Assembly: GCA_029449235.1 (NCBI GenBank) | Contig: JANATG010000017.1 | Location: 1,436,912-1,500,911 of the forward strand | Length of the DNA stretch: 64,000 nt | Source of the DNA: Linnemannia schmuckeri | Lineage: Eukaryota; Mortierellomycota; Mortierellomycetes; Mortierellales; Mortierellaceae | Reading direction: 5' to 3' | Shown here: positions 46,952 through 56,800 of the stretch, piece by piece | Layout: each line of letters starts with the position of its first letter | Numbering within the stretch: position 1 is the first letter of the stretch | Notes under the pieces: model-generated | Told to the model about the DNA's origin: nothing | Database searches by the model: none | Seen by the model: only the letters and a program-made list of their open reading frames with translations | Program-made: the position numbers and the translations under genes

Positions 46952-48202
46952 ATGAGTATGTTGATTGCTTTTGGTGCTGATGGTAAGACCCCCGCTGCAC
47001 CTCCACCCTCCCCCTCCCCCTTTCGACGCTTCCTCTCACAGCAGCAGGATGATTCAGATGTTGTGCCCTTCAATGAAATGTTGATTGGAAACAACACTAA
47101 CAGCCCTAGACATATGTATTCTTGCCACAAAAACAAAAACAGCTACAGCCCCTCCTCAGTCCAGCGAAACTTGAGGGCCCGCTGCTGCTTCCCCAAGAAT
47201 TTTACCGCTGCCGCTTCTCCTGCCGCCTCTCTGTCCACTACCAATTCAGGTATCAACCACAACAGCAGCGCAGGTGCTGCTTCTTTCGGCTGCTTCCCAG
47301 CCACATGTATCACGTGTTATCGTCCCATCTTTGCCACCAATTCGTCCTCAGTTTACCCTTCCCCTGAACTCAGCGACCTCGACGATGACGATATCGCAGC
47401 CCTCGACTACGACACACACAGCTACAACCACAGCTACAACTCTCGCCCACTTCGCAGACGACCAAGCCTCGACCTCGACCAGAACCGGACCAAGCGCACC
47501 CGCCGCTCTCCTCCCTGTCCTGCCTCAGCCCAGAAAAACTCAGATGATGATGCTTTGACTGTAATCAGCGACACAGTTGGCGACGATGTCGTCCCCTCAA
47601 ACCCTGCTCCCTTCAGTCCTGCAGTTGCATCATCAAAATCCCTTCGTCCCAGCTTCTTGGACTCTCCACCCTATCACCCCGCAGATGTGTTTCCCAACAA
47701 CAACGATGAATGGCACGAACAAGTTGTGGAATATGACTGGGCATCAAGTACTGATGAAGATGAGCGCAAGACAGTCTTCTCTGACAGCAGCTGCTGGTCG
47801 GGCATTGACTGCAGAGACGAGAGCCTGAGTGAACTCGAGACCCGCTTTGGTTTGGACGGCATGGACTCACCTCCTTACCAACCCCAGGATTACAACGAGC
47901 TGAACCCCGCTATGGACCCTCAGGAAACCCGCTGGTTCGAGCAACAGCTCACCGCTGCTACCTCGGGATCTCGCCGTCGCCGCGAGGACTCGCCTCCCTA
48001 TGTCCCCTTTGACTACAACACTCTCAACTCGGAGATGAACCCTAACGAGGACCGATTCTTTGAGCAGCCTCGCGCCAAGTACACCTGTACCGCAGCAGCA
48101 ATTGAGAACTACTCTGATTCTGCATCGTGTGACGGCGATGTCTCGAGCAACGACATGTCCATCTCGGACGACGACATGTCCCTTTCTGACTTTGAATACT
48201 AA
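46952..48202 (+). CDS. Disordered acidic protein with three DSPPY repeats
   Basis: Single exon of 416 residues from ATG 46952, chosen because the in-frame DNA upstream is CT-rich leader. The N-terminal half is Ser/Pro/Asn-rich with scattered cysteines. From residue 237 three imperfect repeats begin with DSPPY (at about 237, 305 and 346). The last two share the pattern DSPPY.P.DYN.LN..M.P.E.R.FEQ. The C-terminus is a run of DMS/SDDD acidic motifs ending SLSDFEY. An internal RRRPSLD is a possible basophilic kinase site, and KRTRRS is a possible NLS. No domain is recognised. Conserved short repeats in a disordered chain suggest multivalent binding to one partner (inference). Confidence 0.7.
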   Translation: MSMLIAFGADGKTPAAPPPSPSPFRRFLSQQQDDSDVVPFNEMLIGNNTNSPRHMYSCHKNKNSYSPSSVQRNLRARCCFPKNFTAAASPAASLSTTNSGINHNSSAGAASFGCFPATCITCYRPIFATNSSSVYPSPELSDLDDDDIAALDYDTHSYNHSYNSRPLRRRPSLDLDQNRTKRTRRSPPCPASAQKNSDDDALTVISDTVGDDVVPSNPAPFSPAVASSKSLRPSFLDSPPYHPADVFPNNNDEWHEQVVEYDWASSTDEDERKTVFSDSSCWSGIDCRDESLSELETRFGLDGMDSPPYQPQDYNELNPAMDPQETRWFEQQLTAATSGSRRRREDSPPYVPFDYNTLNSEMNPNEDRFFEQPRAKYTCTAAAIENYSDSASCDGDVSSNDMSISDDDMSLSDFEY

Positions 48203-48744
48203 GTCAGTTTGTCATTCACATCAACTCCTTTTAGAGAAATGGCTCCTTTTTATCGGTCTTTGCACTCCCCTCCCCTACCTCGACTTGTATGTATTTGTAT
48301 CACTCATTCACCACCGCCACCTCCTCCTCCAGTCCTTGCCATACTCAAGTGACATTGATACCAGGGAGCCTTGATCGATTCTTAGTTTATTCAATCAATG
48401 TCTTTTTTTTCATTTACTTTCTGCCTATTTGTACCAACAATTTTTCAATAAAACTATAATCTTCGCATTTTCATCTCATTTAATTTTTGTATGTGTGTTG
48501 TGTGCATCATAGCTGCTAACGAAAATCCTCTTTGTTCTCCACTTTGCTCTTTCCAAATGAAAGAAAAATAAGGGGGGAGGGAAGAGGTGCAAATGGGTGG
48601 ATGTAAAAGATATCCTGACTGCCAAGAACAAGGATTTATAACAATAAAAGGAAGACAAGCAAGAAATTGGGGCGACAAGTTCGCGTATATTATATGGTTC
48701 CAAACATTGCAATTCCCGATTTCTTTCCCCCTTCTTTTCTTATA
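48203..48744. other. 3' flank up to LINE remnant
   Basis: AATAAAA at about 48446 is a plausible polyadenylation signal for the 46952 gene. Nothing else is supported before the T-run at 48755 that marks the LINE tail. Confidence 0.45.
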
Positions 48745-50268
48745 TGTTCAAGTTTTTTTTGGTACGCAATTTTATTTCTCCAGTGAAAAGCCCAAGAAAG
48801 GCATTCGATAGTGAAAGGAGCTACATACCAAACCCTTCCAAGAGCCATCCACCAGTCGCAGTCCAGTCCACAACCTGGCTCTGCGCAACAATTGCCGCTG
48901 CTCCTCACAGCTTCAATAGAAGAAAATAAAACTAAACACGAAGAAAAGGAATTCTTCCCATCCTCTCCATTAATGACAATCTCCTCCTTCCCAACAAACT
49001 ATCCAGCAACCGCTCATCGGCCGCGTGTGGATCCATGGACGCTCCAGGGCAGCGCCCATTCTCATGTATGGCTAGCGAAGCGCCACACGGGCAGAAACCA
49101 TCTCGGGTGATGTATCCGTATCCCTGACTCCAGTCACCTCGGGGACCTGTGTACTTGGAGGTCTTGTTCTTGGCAGAGATGCCCTGTATCTGCTCCCACG
49201 CGATCGTTGCGGAGCACCGAGGCTTCCATATCAACTCCGAAGCCTGCACTTCCAGGTAACCAACAAACTTGTGCAAGTCCGTCATGGTGATGGACTGTGG
49301 GGTTCGGAAAACCGCGGACCATTCAGTTAACATACTCTTGGGGGTGATACCGCGGAGGAGGTCCGAGACACTCCACTTGGGATTCTCATCGCGATCGGGA
49401 GCAGGACTACCGCTGTGCACGGCTCGAGCTCCACCGATAGAAGAGAATCCTTGGACGTGTTCCGCATCCGAGGGCGATTGCCAGTGTATGGGGACCGGCC
49501 TTGGCATCTGGCGTCCGTGGGCAATTGCACGATCATATTCACGCTTCCTGACGACGTTGTAGCTGTTTGTTGCCTGTACACCCCACCCATCAATCCTATC
49601 CATGGCCTCCTTCCAGATCGTAGTGGTGGTTTCTGCAGCAAGGGGACAATTCCAGACGTGTTTGTTGTCCTCCTCCTCAAGCTCGCATCGTCGGCACAGG
49701 CAGGTCGAATAAAGGTCCGGTTTGCGCGCTTGCATAGAGTTCAAAGTGGGCAACATACCATGCAGCTTCTTGATGTGATGTATGCGCTGGTGAGAGTCCT
49801 TGCTGTTGCTGTAAAATGTAAAGACGGCTCGCCTGTCATGAACATGGGCCAGGGTCGAGCGCCACTCCACGTCCTCGATGTCTGGGATCGCCCTCTTGAC
49901 TCGCCTCTGTGCTGTCCAGGCCTGATGGTGCCGAATTGTCGTTTGTTGTTTGAGCAGCTGCCGAAGATCAATCTCCACAAGCCCACCGTAACAATATGCA
50001 AAGTTCCTAATGTCCGTCTGTTGCGCCAGATCCACCACTACGGGTACTGTATCGCTCTGTGCAGCCTCCTTTGCCGCCTGGTCTGCAAGCTCATTCCCAT
50101 GTACATTGCTATGTCCCTTTATCCACTCCACCTCAACCCCGCCTGGCCGAGTTTCCACAATCTGCCAGAGTACCGCCCAAATACCAGCGTATGTGCTCCT
50201 GAACCGCTTCCTGGGCAGAACATTCCGACGATTCTTTACTAGTCGTGTGTCACGCTTACAGGCAAGGA
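48745..50268 (-). mobile_element. 5'-truncated LINE (family B), 3' end
   Basis: The minus strand carries the end of a LINE ORF2 and a 3' UTR finishing GGAGAAATAAAATTGCGTACC then a short A-run at about 48755-48763. It is interrupted at its 5' side by a SINE. No matching target-site duplication was found, and the true 5' edge is hidden in the nested block around 50.7-50.9 kb. Confidence 0.8.
48932..50250 (-). pseudogene. LINE-B ORF2 C-terminus: RNase H and zinc finger
   Basis: The frame is open through the SINE junction to the stop at 48932; its first in-frame Met is at 50158, but the chain clearly continues upstream (STYAGIWAVLWQIVETR), so it is truncated, not a short gene. It holds an RNase H domain end (EWIKGHSNVHGNELADQAAK), then a zinc-finger-like CRRCELEEEDNKHVWNC, a variable region and a final cysteine cluster (FCPCGASLAIHENGRCPG). 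The endonuclease and RT parts are missing. LINE-A at 51558-57865 lacks this RNase H, so the two are different families. Confidence 0.8.
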
Positions 50269-50718
50269 TTTTTTTTTTTTTTTTTTTTTTATTTCTAGAA
50301 TTGCCTCTGACATGGCCTATCTGTGCAGTACACGATATTTTTTTAATCTAAGTCTTAACTAGGTGCGCGTACTTATTTTGCACAGAGGCATTTTAGTATG
50401 CTTGTGCAGGAAGCCGGTTACCCGACAGAATGTACTTGAGCACTGGAAAGGTTGGTCTAAGCGGTCCGCCGTTGTTGGCAGGCTCCACACGGCATTCCGA
50501 CTGGCTCATCACCAGAGTTACGTAGCCATATAGTGGGCATACTCACTCTGTCCATGCACTTGTATGCGTCTGAGAACTATTTCATCTCAGGCCTCCTGGA
50601 CAGGGGAGACTAGCGCAATACCGTCACATCCTAATTGAGCGTATCTTCGTAGGTCTGAACCCACGACCCTCGCGCTGAGAGGGGGAAGCTTTACCAACTT
50701 GGTGGGCTCGCCCGCCCA
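50269..50718 (-). mobile_element. tRNA-derived SINE, copy 1
   Basis: About 430-nt body plus poly(A), on the minus strand. Flanked by identical 14-bp target-site duplications CTTACAGGCAAGGA at 50255-50268 and 50719-50732. It differs from copy 2 at about three positions. Its insertion interrupts the LINE-B coding frame. Confidence 0.9.
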
Positions 50719-50737
50719 CTTACAGGCAAGGAGGGGG

Positions 50738-50784
50738 GTTTTTTTTTTTTCGTACGCAATTTTATTTCTCCAGTGAAAAAAGAG
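50738..50784 (-). mobile_element. Extremely short LINE-B tail insertion
   Basis: Only the last roughly 25 nt of the LINE-B 3' end (CACTGGAGAAATAAAATTGC...) plus an A-run, flanked by 13-bp duplications GGCAAGGAGGGGG at 50725-50737 and 50785-50797. It is an aborted target-primed reverse transcription product. Confidence 0.75.
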
Positions 50785-50804
50785 GGCAAGGAGGGGGTAG
50801 GCGG

Positions 50805-50851
50805 TTTTTTTTTTTTTTTTTTTTTTTTGTAAACAATTTTATTTCTCTGAC
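50805..50851 (-). mobile_element. Second LINE-B-like tail
   Basis: On the minus strand, GAGAAATAAAATTGTTTAC followed by about 24 A. It is a variant of the LINE-B 3' terminus. A target-site duplication is not clear. Confidence 0.55.
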
Positions 50852-50869
50852 AAACAGTACAAAGGAGGC

Positions 50870-51296
50870 TGGGCGGGCGAGCCCACCAAGTTGGTAAAGC
50901 TTCCCCCTCTCAGCGCGAGGGTCGTGGGTTCAGACCTACGAAGATACGCTCAATTAGGATTTGACGGTATTGCGCTAGTCTCCCCTGTCCAGGAGGCCTG
51001 AGATGAAATAGTTCTCAGACGCACACAAGTGCATGGACAGAGTGAGTATGCCCACTATATGGCTACGTAACTCTGGTGATGAGCCAGTCGGAATGCCGTG
51101 TGGAGCCTGCCAACAACGGCGGACCGCTTAGACCAACCTTTCCAGTGCTCAAGTACATTCTGTCGGGTAACCGGCTTCCTGCACAAGCATACTAAAATGC
51201 CTCTGTGCAAAATAAGTACGCGCACCTAGTTAAGACTTAGATTAAAAAAAATATCGTGTACTGCACAGATAGGCCATGTCAGAGGCAATTCTAGAA

Positions 51297-51330
<34 letters not shown>
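50870..51330 (+). mobile_element. tRNA-derived SINE, copy 2
   Basis: Begins GGGCGGGCGAGCCCACC. The head has tRNA-like Pol III boxes: an A-box-like GTTGGTAAAGC at 50890-50900 and a B-box-like GGTTCAGACCT at 50927-50937, with a CCCTC/GAGGG anticodon-stem-like pair between. A roughly 340-nt unrelated body follows, then an A-run of over 30 nt. Exact 14-bp duplications AGTACAAAGGAGGC lie at 50856-50869 and 51331-51344. Near-identity with copy 1 and the long tails suggest recent insertion. Confidence 0.9.
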
Positions 51331-51334
<4 letters not shown>

Positions 51335-51557
51335 CAAAGGAGGCGTTTTTTCCTTCCTACCACAAGCGCACCAGCAACTTTGAAAAACCTTATATCGTGT
51401 TTCCCTATTTTGCTCTCATTCCTCAGGTCTCCAATCTGGCTGCCTGAACAATTCCAATTCACAAGCATTTTCTGCTTCTACCCATCTTTTTATTTTTTTC
51501 ACTTACTTATACTCTTACAAAGAAAAAACCAAAAAAACTATTCAACTCTCTTTTCCA

Positions 51558-53828
51558 ATGCCGACCAAACACGGCCCTGAACCATATCACCCTGACCCTA
51601 ATGGGGAGAGTACCATGGACGGTGTTCAAGTGGAATCCCAGGAACTCAACACCCAGGAGTTCGAGAACTCTATCGCCGCCGCTGAGGCCGGAGTTCAACC
51701 TGAATTCCTTGTCGTCACTCGCTCCAAGGAGACTCACTGGATCAAATTTCCAGTCGCCTGCTTCGACAAAGGCACCTCTCTGACCTTCATGTCCAACTGG
51801 GCGATCTCCACCCTTAAAAAGGTGGCAACCATCAAGCCCAAGTCTCTTGCATTCGCCAGCCTTCCGGTCAATAACGGCTCGCTGGAACAGTTTCTCATCT
51901 TCCAGGTGTACTCCTCCTTCGAAGCCGATGCAGCCTGCAAGCATGGCGGCAAAAATGGCTCAGGCGAAATTGTCCACTTTGCTCTCTTCACTCCCGAGGC
52001 TCGAGCCTTACAGCAGGGTCGAGTCATGAAGATTGCATCACTCTCCTTCGATACAACTGGTGATCATGTCAGAGCCGCCTTAAGCCAGTACGGTCCAATC
52101 GAGTCAGTCCGAACAGGCTTTAATGCCAAGGCCACTATGATTACTGCTACGGTGATCTTCGAGTTTGCCAAGACTATTGAGACCCTTAAGGAACTCAACA
52201 TGACCTACGTTCAAGTCCGCGAAGACATTGCTACGGTGACGCTGCTGGGCAACAGAGTCGTTCGCTACGATAGCAACCTTACCAAGAAGCTTGCTCTTCT
52301 ACCCATTGGTATCACCCCCGTTGAGATCGAGCAATTCCTAACGTGCCAGATCAAAACCCCCAATGGTATTCTTCCTTTCCACTCGATCACTATGCCACTG
52401 AACCTGCACACAAAGAGGCGCCAACCAGAGGCGTATATCCAGTTCTCCTCAGTTGCCCAACAGGAACTGGCGACCAAGAAAAGGATCAAGATCGAGACCC
52501 ATGAGACCTGCTGGATCGACTTTGACAAACCCACCTGCCGACACTGTGGCGACCCAACCCATTTCGTCAACGACTGTCGTGTCAAAGCTGGGTACGTCTC
52601 AGCAGATATAAACCGCCGTCTCAACATCAACACAATCAAAGGAAGAACCCAAACCCCCGCTACCAATACTCGACCCTTTACCCAAGTCCATAACGCAGAC
52701 ACTACAGGACCAGCCAAAAAACAAACAACATCTGCCCGCACGTCTCAGTCCAACAGCTATGCTGGCATTCTTCGTGGAACCAAGAATCGTGGAGCCACAG
52801 CCTCAAACCCCATCTCCATCGGCACCCATACTTCATCAACTACCCCTGTAGTGGCAGCACCCACTAACATAACTGCACCACCCGCCGCTGCGATCGCTCC
52901 GGCTGCTTCGGCTGCACCATCTGGAACGTCCGCAAACATGGCCAACACCACCAAGGAACAAATGGCCAAACTAGAACAGCAACAAAAGAAATCCATTGCC
53001 TCCATTCGTGTGGAGATGCAAAATGGCATCAACACCCTTCGAAAGGATATGGAAACCTTGTTTGCCAAAGTTTTAGCCGCGGTCAACGGTACAGGAACGC
53101 AGCCAACCAACGAAACCATGGCGTCTACTCCGGCTGAGGCGATGGAGGAGGAGACCAATGAAGAGCCGGTACAGGAAGATGTCGAGCTACCTCAGGCACC
53201 TCCCCCCACGTGTATAGTCCCTGACTCGCTACCGTCGTCACCAGCATCAACCGTCTCTGTCAACGCAGTCGAGATGTCCAAACTCGCAAAAAGCCAGGGT
53301 CGCACAATGACACCACCCACAAATGGCCCCGCCTACTCTGTCAACACTCTCCGCCCCAACATCCAGGGTGGCTTGTCGATTGCCAAAGCTGACTTGCATC
53401 GAGACGAGAGTACGTTCACTAGGAAAGAGAAGAACAAGGCAGTTGTCCGAGAGACTCCCCAGGACAACATCTCAACACCTCAACTGGCACAACAAACCCA
53501 TCAACAGGCAGAGGAACACACAAACGCGGCACTCGTCAACTTGAACGCCACCATCGCGGATCTTCGCAATGACCTTGCACAACAGGGAGAACAATATCAG
53601 AAGGAAACCGCGGAGCTTCGTGCAGAGAACAGACAGCTTAGGGAGCAGATCGGCGAACTCTTGCAAATCTTGAAAAACAACAGCTCCGTCAACTTTGAAG
53701 GGGAGGAGGATATAGAGCAAGGCGAGGTCGAGTATCACGGCAGCGCACCACCTCACATCCACCACAGAGACTCAGGCATCAATAGTGAGAACGAATCTCA
53801 GGAAGCCTTAAGCGACTCTGAGCAGTAA
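51558..53828 (+). CDS. LINE-A ORF1 (nucleic-acid-binding gag-like protein)
   Basis: 756 residues. The first half has an RRM-like stretch (MKIASLSFDTTGDHVRAALS, QYGPIESVRTGF). A CCHC zinc knuckle CRHCGDPTHFVNDC lies at about 327-340. A Pro/Ala/Thr-rich middle follows, and at about 660-715 a coiled coil (ATIADLRNDLAQQGEQYQKE, then ELRAENRQLREQIGELLQIL) that probably oligomerises the protein. ORF1 proteins coat LINE RNA to form the RNP. The stop codon TAA (53826-53828) shares its last A with the ORF2 ATG, forming TAATG. Confidence 0.9.
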   Translation: MPTKHGPEPYHPDPNGESTMDGVQVESQELNTQEFENSIAAAEAGVQPEFLVVTRSKETHWIKFPVACFDKGTSLTFMSNWAISTLKKVATIKPKSLAFASLPVNNGSLEQFLIFQVYSSFEADAACKHGGKNGSGEIVHFALFTPEARALQQGRVMKIASLSFDTTGDHVRAALSQYGPIESVRTGFNAKATMITATVIFEFAKTIETLKELNMTYVQVREDIATVTLLGNRVVRYDSNLTKKLALLPIGITPVEIEQFLTCQIKTPNGILPFHSITMPLNLHTKRRQPEAYIQFSSVAQQELATKKRIKIETHETCWIDFDKPTCRHCGDPTHFVNDCRVKAGYVSADINRRLNINTIKGRTQTPATNTRPFTQVHNADTTGPAKKQTTSARTSQSNSYAGILRGTKNRGATASNPISIGTHTSSTTPVVAAPTNITAPPAAAIAPAASAAPSGTSANMANTTKEQMAKLEQQQKKSIASIRVEMQNGINTLRKDMETLFAKVLAAVNGTGTQPTNETMASTPAEAMEEETNEEPVQEDVELPQAPPPTCIVPDSLPSSPASTVSVNAVEMSKLAKSQGRTMTPPTNGPAYSVNTLRPNIQGGLSIAKADLHRDESTFTRKEKNKAVVRETPQDNISTPQLAQQTHQQAEEHTNAALVNLNATIADLRNDLAQQGEQYQKETAELRAENRQLREQIGELLQILKNNSSVNFEGEEDIEQGEVEYHGSAPPHIHHRDSGINSENESQEALSDSEQ

Positions 53829-56800
53829 TGTCAGATACACCATCACCAAACTATATCCCTGGGTCTTTTGATCCCAGTTCCACTCACGACCCCTTCCGCA
53901 CTTTTACAGTGGCAACCTTCAACGTCCGTGGCGGCAACAAGGACAACTATTTCAACTATTTATCACAACAAGCACACAAGGAAAACATTAGTATTATTGG
54001 GGTGCAGGAAACCAAAATCCATGCAGACAAGGATAAACATCTTCTTCGTCAACGCAGCTCCAGCCACTACTCCGGTCTCTGGAATCACACCGAAACACAT
54101 TTTCATGGAAAAGGCGTTGGTCTTCTTATCCACAAAACTTGGGCAACATACCTTACAGCAGCATTCTCAGACAAAAATGGTCGAGGCATTGGAGCCCGAT
54201 TTGGCTTTAAGCATGGATTCCAACTGGCAGTCATCAACTGCTATTTTCCACCAGACAACTCGACCACATACAAATCCGACTTTCAACAACTCCACAATTG
54301 GATCACCACCCACATCGACAAACACAGACAAAGCGGCGCCCATGTCGTGGTGTTGGGTGACTTCAACAATGTCGTCAATCCCTTTATCGATCGCAACTCC
54401 TCCAACAGAACGTCCTCAACTCCAGAACTAGCTTTGTATCCATGGTTGTCGAGTCATTGTTTTATCGATACATTCCGCTTCCAAAATCCTACAACCCGCA
54501 TGTTCACCTTCCATACCCCGATCAAGCCAGAAGTCAGTCGTATAGACATGATCTGGGCATCCTCTGGTTTGGCGCCATACCTGCTCCGCACCGACACCCA
54601 TAAGCCGGACGAGTTTGAAAGCAGTGACCACTCCATGTTCCTGGCCACCTTTGACCTACATTCGCTCATTCGGCCGGCAAATCAAGCGGAACTGGCCGCA
54701 CAGCGGCCAAGAGACAAGAAGCTTCTAATAGACGATGCCGACAACGACGCCTGGGAGTCCTTTACCGAGCAAATTGAACGATGCCTCGACACCTATGGGC
54801 GGCTAGACGGCGTTACTCGGTTTCCTGCTGCCTTTCGTGCCGGTGCCTCGATGGATCAGTTTTCAAAGGACGACTTGCGGACATTTCCTCTGAATGCTGC
54901 ATGGGAGTTGCTCCGGAACACCGTCATATCATCCGCCTTTGCACATCTCCCTACTGCACGAACAGGCGGTCGTCCACCCCCTCCTGAAGGCGAAGGACTC
55001 CTGCTCACCAAGATCAATGAGATTGGAGGCATAATTTGTCTCGCCCGAGCGGTATTCATCGATCGTCGACCGCCAACCACGATGACTGAGGCGAAAGCGC
55101 ATGGCAAGATCGTCAATTGGTATCAAGCGAACGGTATACAACTAAGGCTGAGCAAAGTTCCAGATCTGGATGCAACAATAGCAATGTGGAAGAGTTGGGT
55201 GAACGAATTGCAGCGGCCCTGGCGACAAGCGCGGCTCGACCATCAGGAATACTACGAGGCCAATAAGCAGGACATCATTAACACCCACATTGAGAATCGC
55301 GACCTACGTTTCCAGACCCATACACGGCAAACAATTCGAGGAATCCTCGACGTTACGGCAGGACGTGTCCACCTTGACCACCTCATTGTTGACGCTGATC
55401 CCATCCAATCTAGTGTCGTCGGAAACGCCACTCCTGTCACCTATGTTGTTGATGACCCCAAAGAAATCAAATCAAGAGTCCGTCAGTTCTTCTGTGACAC
55501 CTTTCACAAGGCACGGCCAACACAACCATTGAGCGCAGAATGGGAGGAGGCATACCAGCCACGGGAGGACATCCAATCAGAGTGGTATGATTCGGTGATG
55601 GCAGTTCCGGATTACGAGGAGGTATGTATGGCGGTGGCGGCAGCGCCACTAGGTAAGGCGCCCGGACACTCGAAAGTGTCAGGAGATCTGTTGAAGAGAC
55701 TAGGCCCACTTGCTCAAGCACTATTCGTTGTCCTGGTTCAGGCGTGCTTTGTACAAGGAGCGATGCCGGAGGATTGGTTGAAGGGAGTGATCTATTGCAT
55801 ACCGAAAGGGCCGGTGTGGTCGGGGAGGATCAGCGAGGTGCGTCCTATTACTCTTTTAGAGCATGGCAGGAAAATATTCTTCTCCATCATGGTAAATCGA
55901 CTTACTATGGTATTGTCGCGGCACTCCATCTTCCGCGGTCCCAACTTTTCGGTCCTCAAGGGAACCATGACCAAAGATCCGATTCACATCCTTAACTCGA
56001 TTCTTGAGGACGCCAGAGAGTATAAAAAGGAGGTCTGGGTTCTACTACAGGATATGAAACGTTGCTTTGACTCGGTGTCGTGCCAGCGAGGAGGTATGTT
56101 GGAGCTAGGCCTGCGACACCTCAAGATCCCGGACGAGTTCATCGACCTATGCCTCTACGTTGCGACGAACAAGACCAATCGCATCATCACCGCCTACGGC
56201 CTTACGGACGAATACACTCCTCTCTGTGGCCTTGATCAGGGAGGAGTCGAGAGCCCTCTTCTCTGGCGTATCGTGTACGAGGTTCTGCTCGCTCAAGTGT
56301 GGCAGTCCAGCCTTGGCTACTCCATGACCAACAGAGCAGACCTACGGACCTTCCACAAGATCCCCACCTTTGAGTTCCTGCACCCTGACACGCCACTCAA
56401 GATCGCCTGCCTCGCGTTCATGGACGACACGCAATGGATTGCTCCATCCAAGGCCAATCTACAAGAGATCTCAAACAAGGCGATGAGTTTTTTCACACTA
56501 CATGGAATTGAGATCAATCCAAAAAAATCAGAACTAATCGTGGTCAACCCTACCTGTGCCGAGCTTTCCATCAATCTTGGTCCAGACAAAGTGACCGCAC
56601 TGCCTCCTGATGCCGCTGCTAGGGTTCTGGGTGTCTGGTTCTCGGCTGACGGCAAGGGCGTCCACACTCGACAGCTAGTCAAGGAGGAAGTGTCAAAGAT
56701 GTGTCAGATTTTGTCCCGCAAGGCTGTCACCGACAAGCAGTGCATCTACATCTTCAACAATGTCCTGCTTCCAAGGATTCTTTACCGTCTGTCGGTGACA

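Noticed and set aside
50873..50950. A functional tRNA gene.
   Set aside because: A- and B-box-like motifs are present, but no closed acceptor stem, and the same head starts two 450-nt poly(A)-tailed repeats with target duplications, so it is a SINE.
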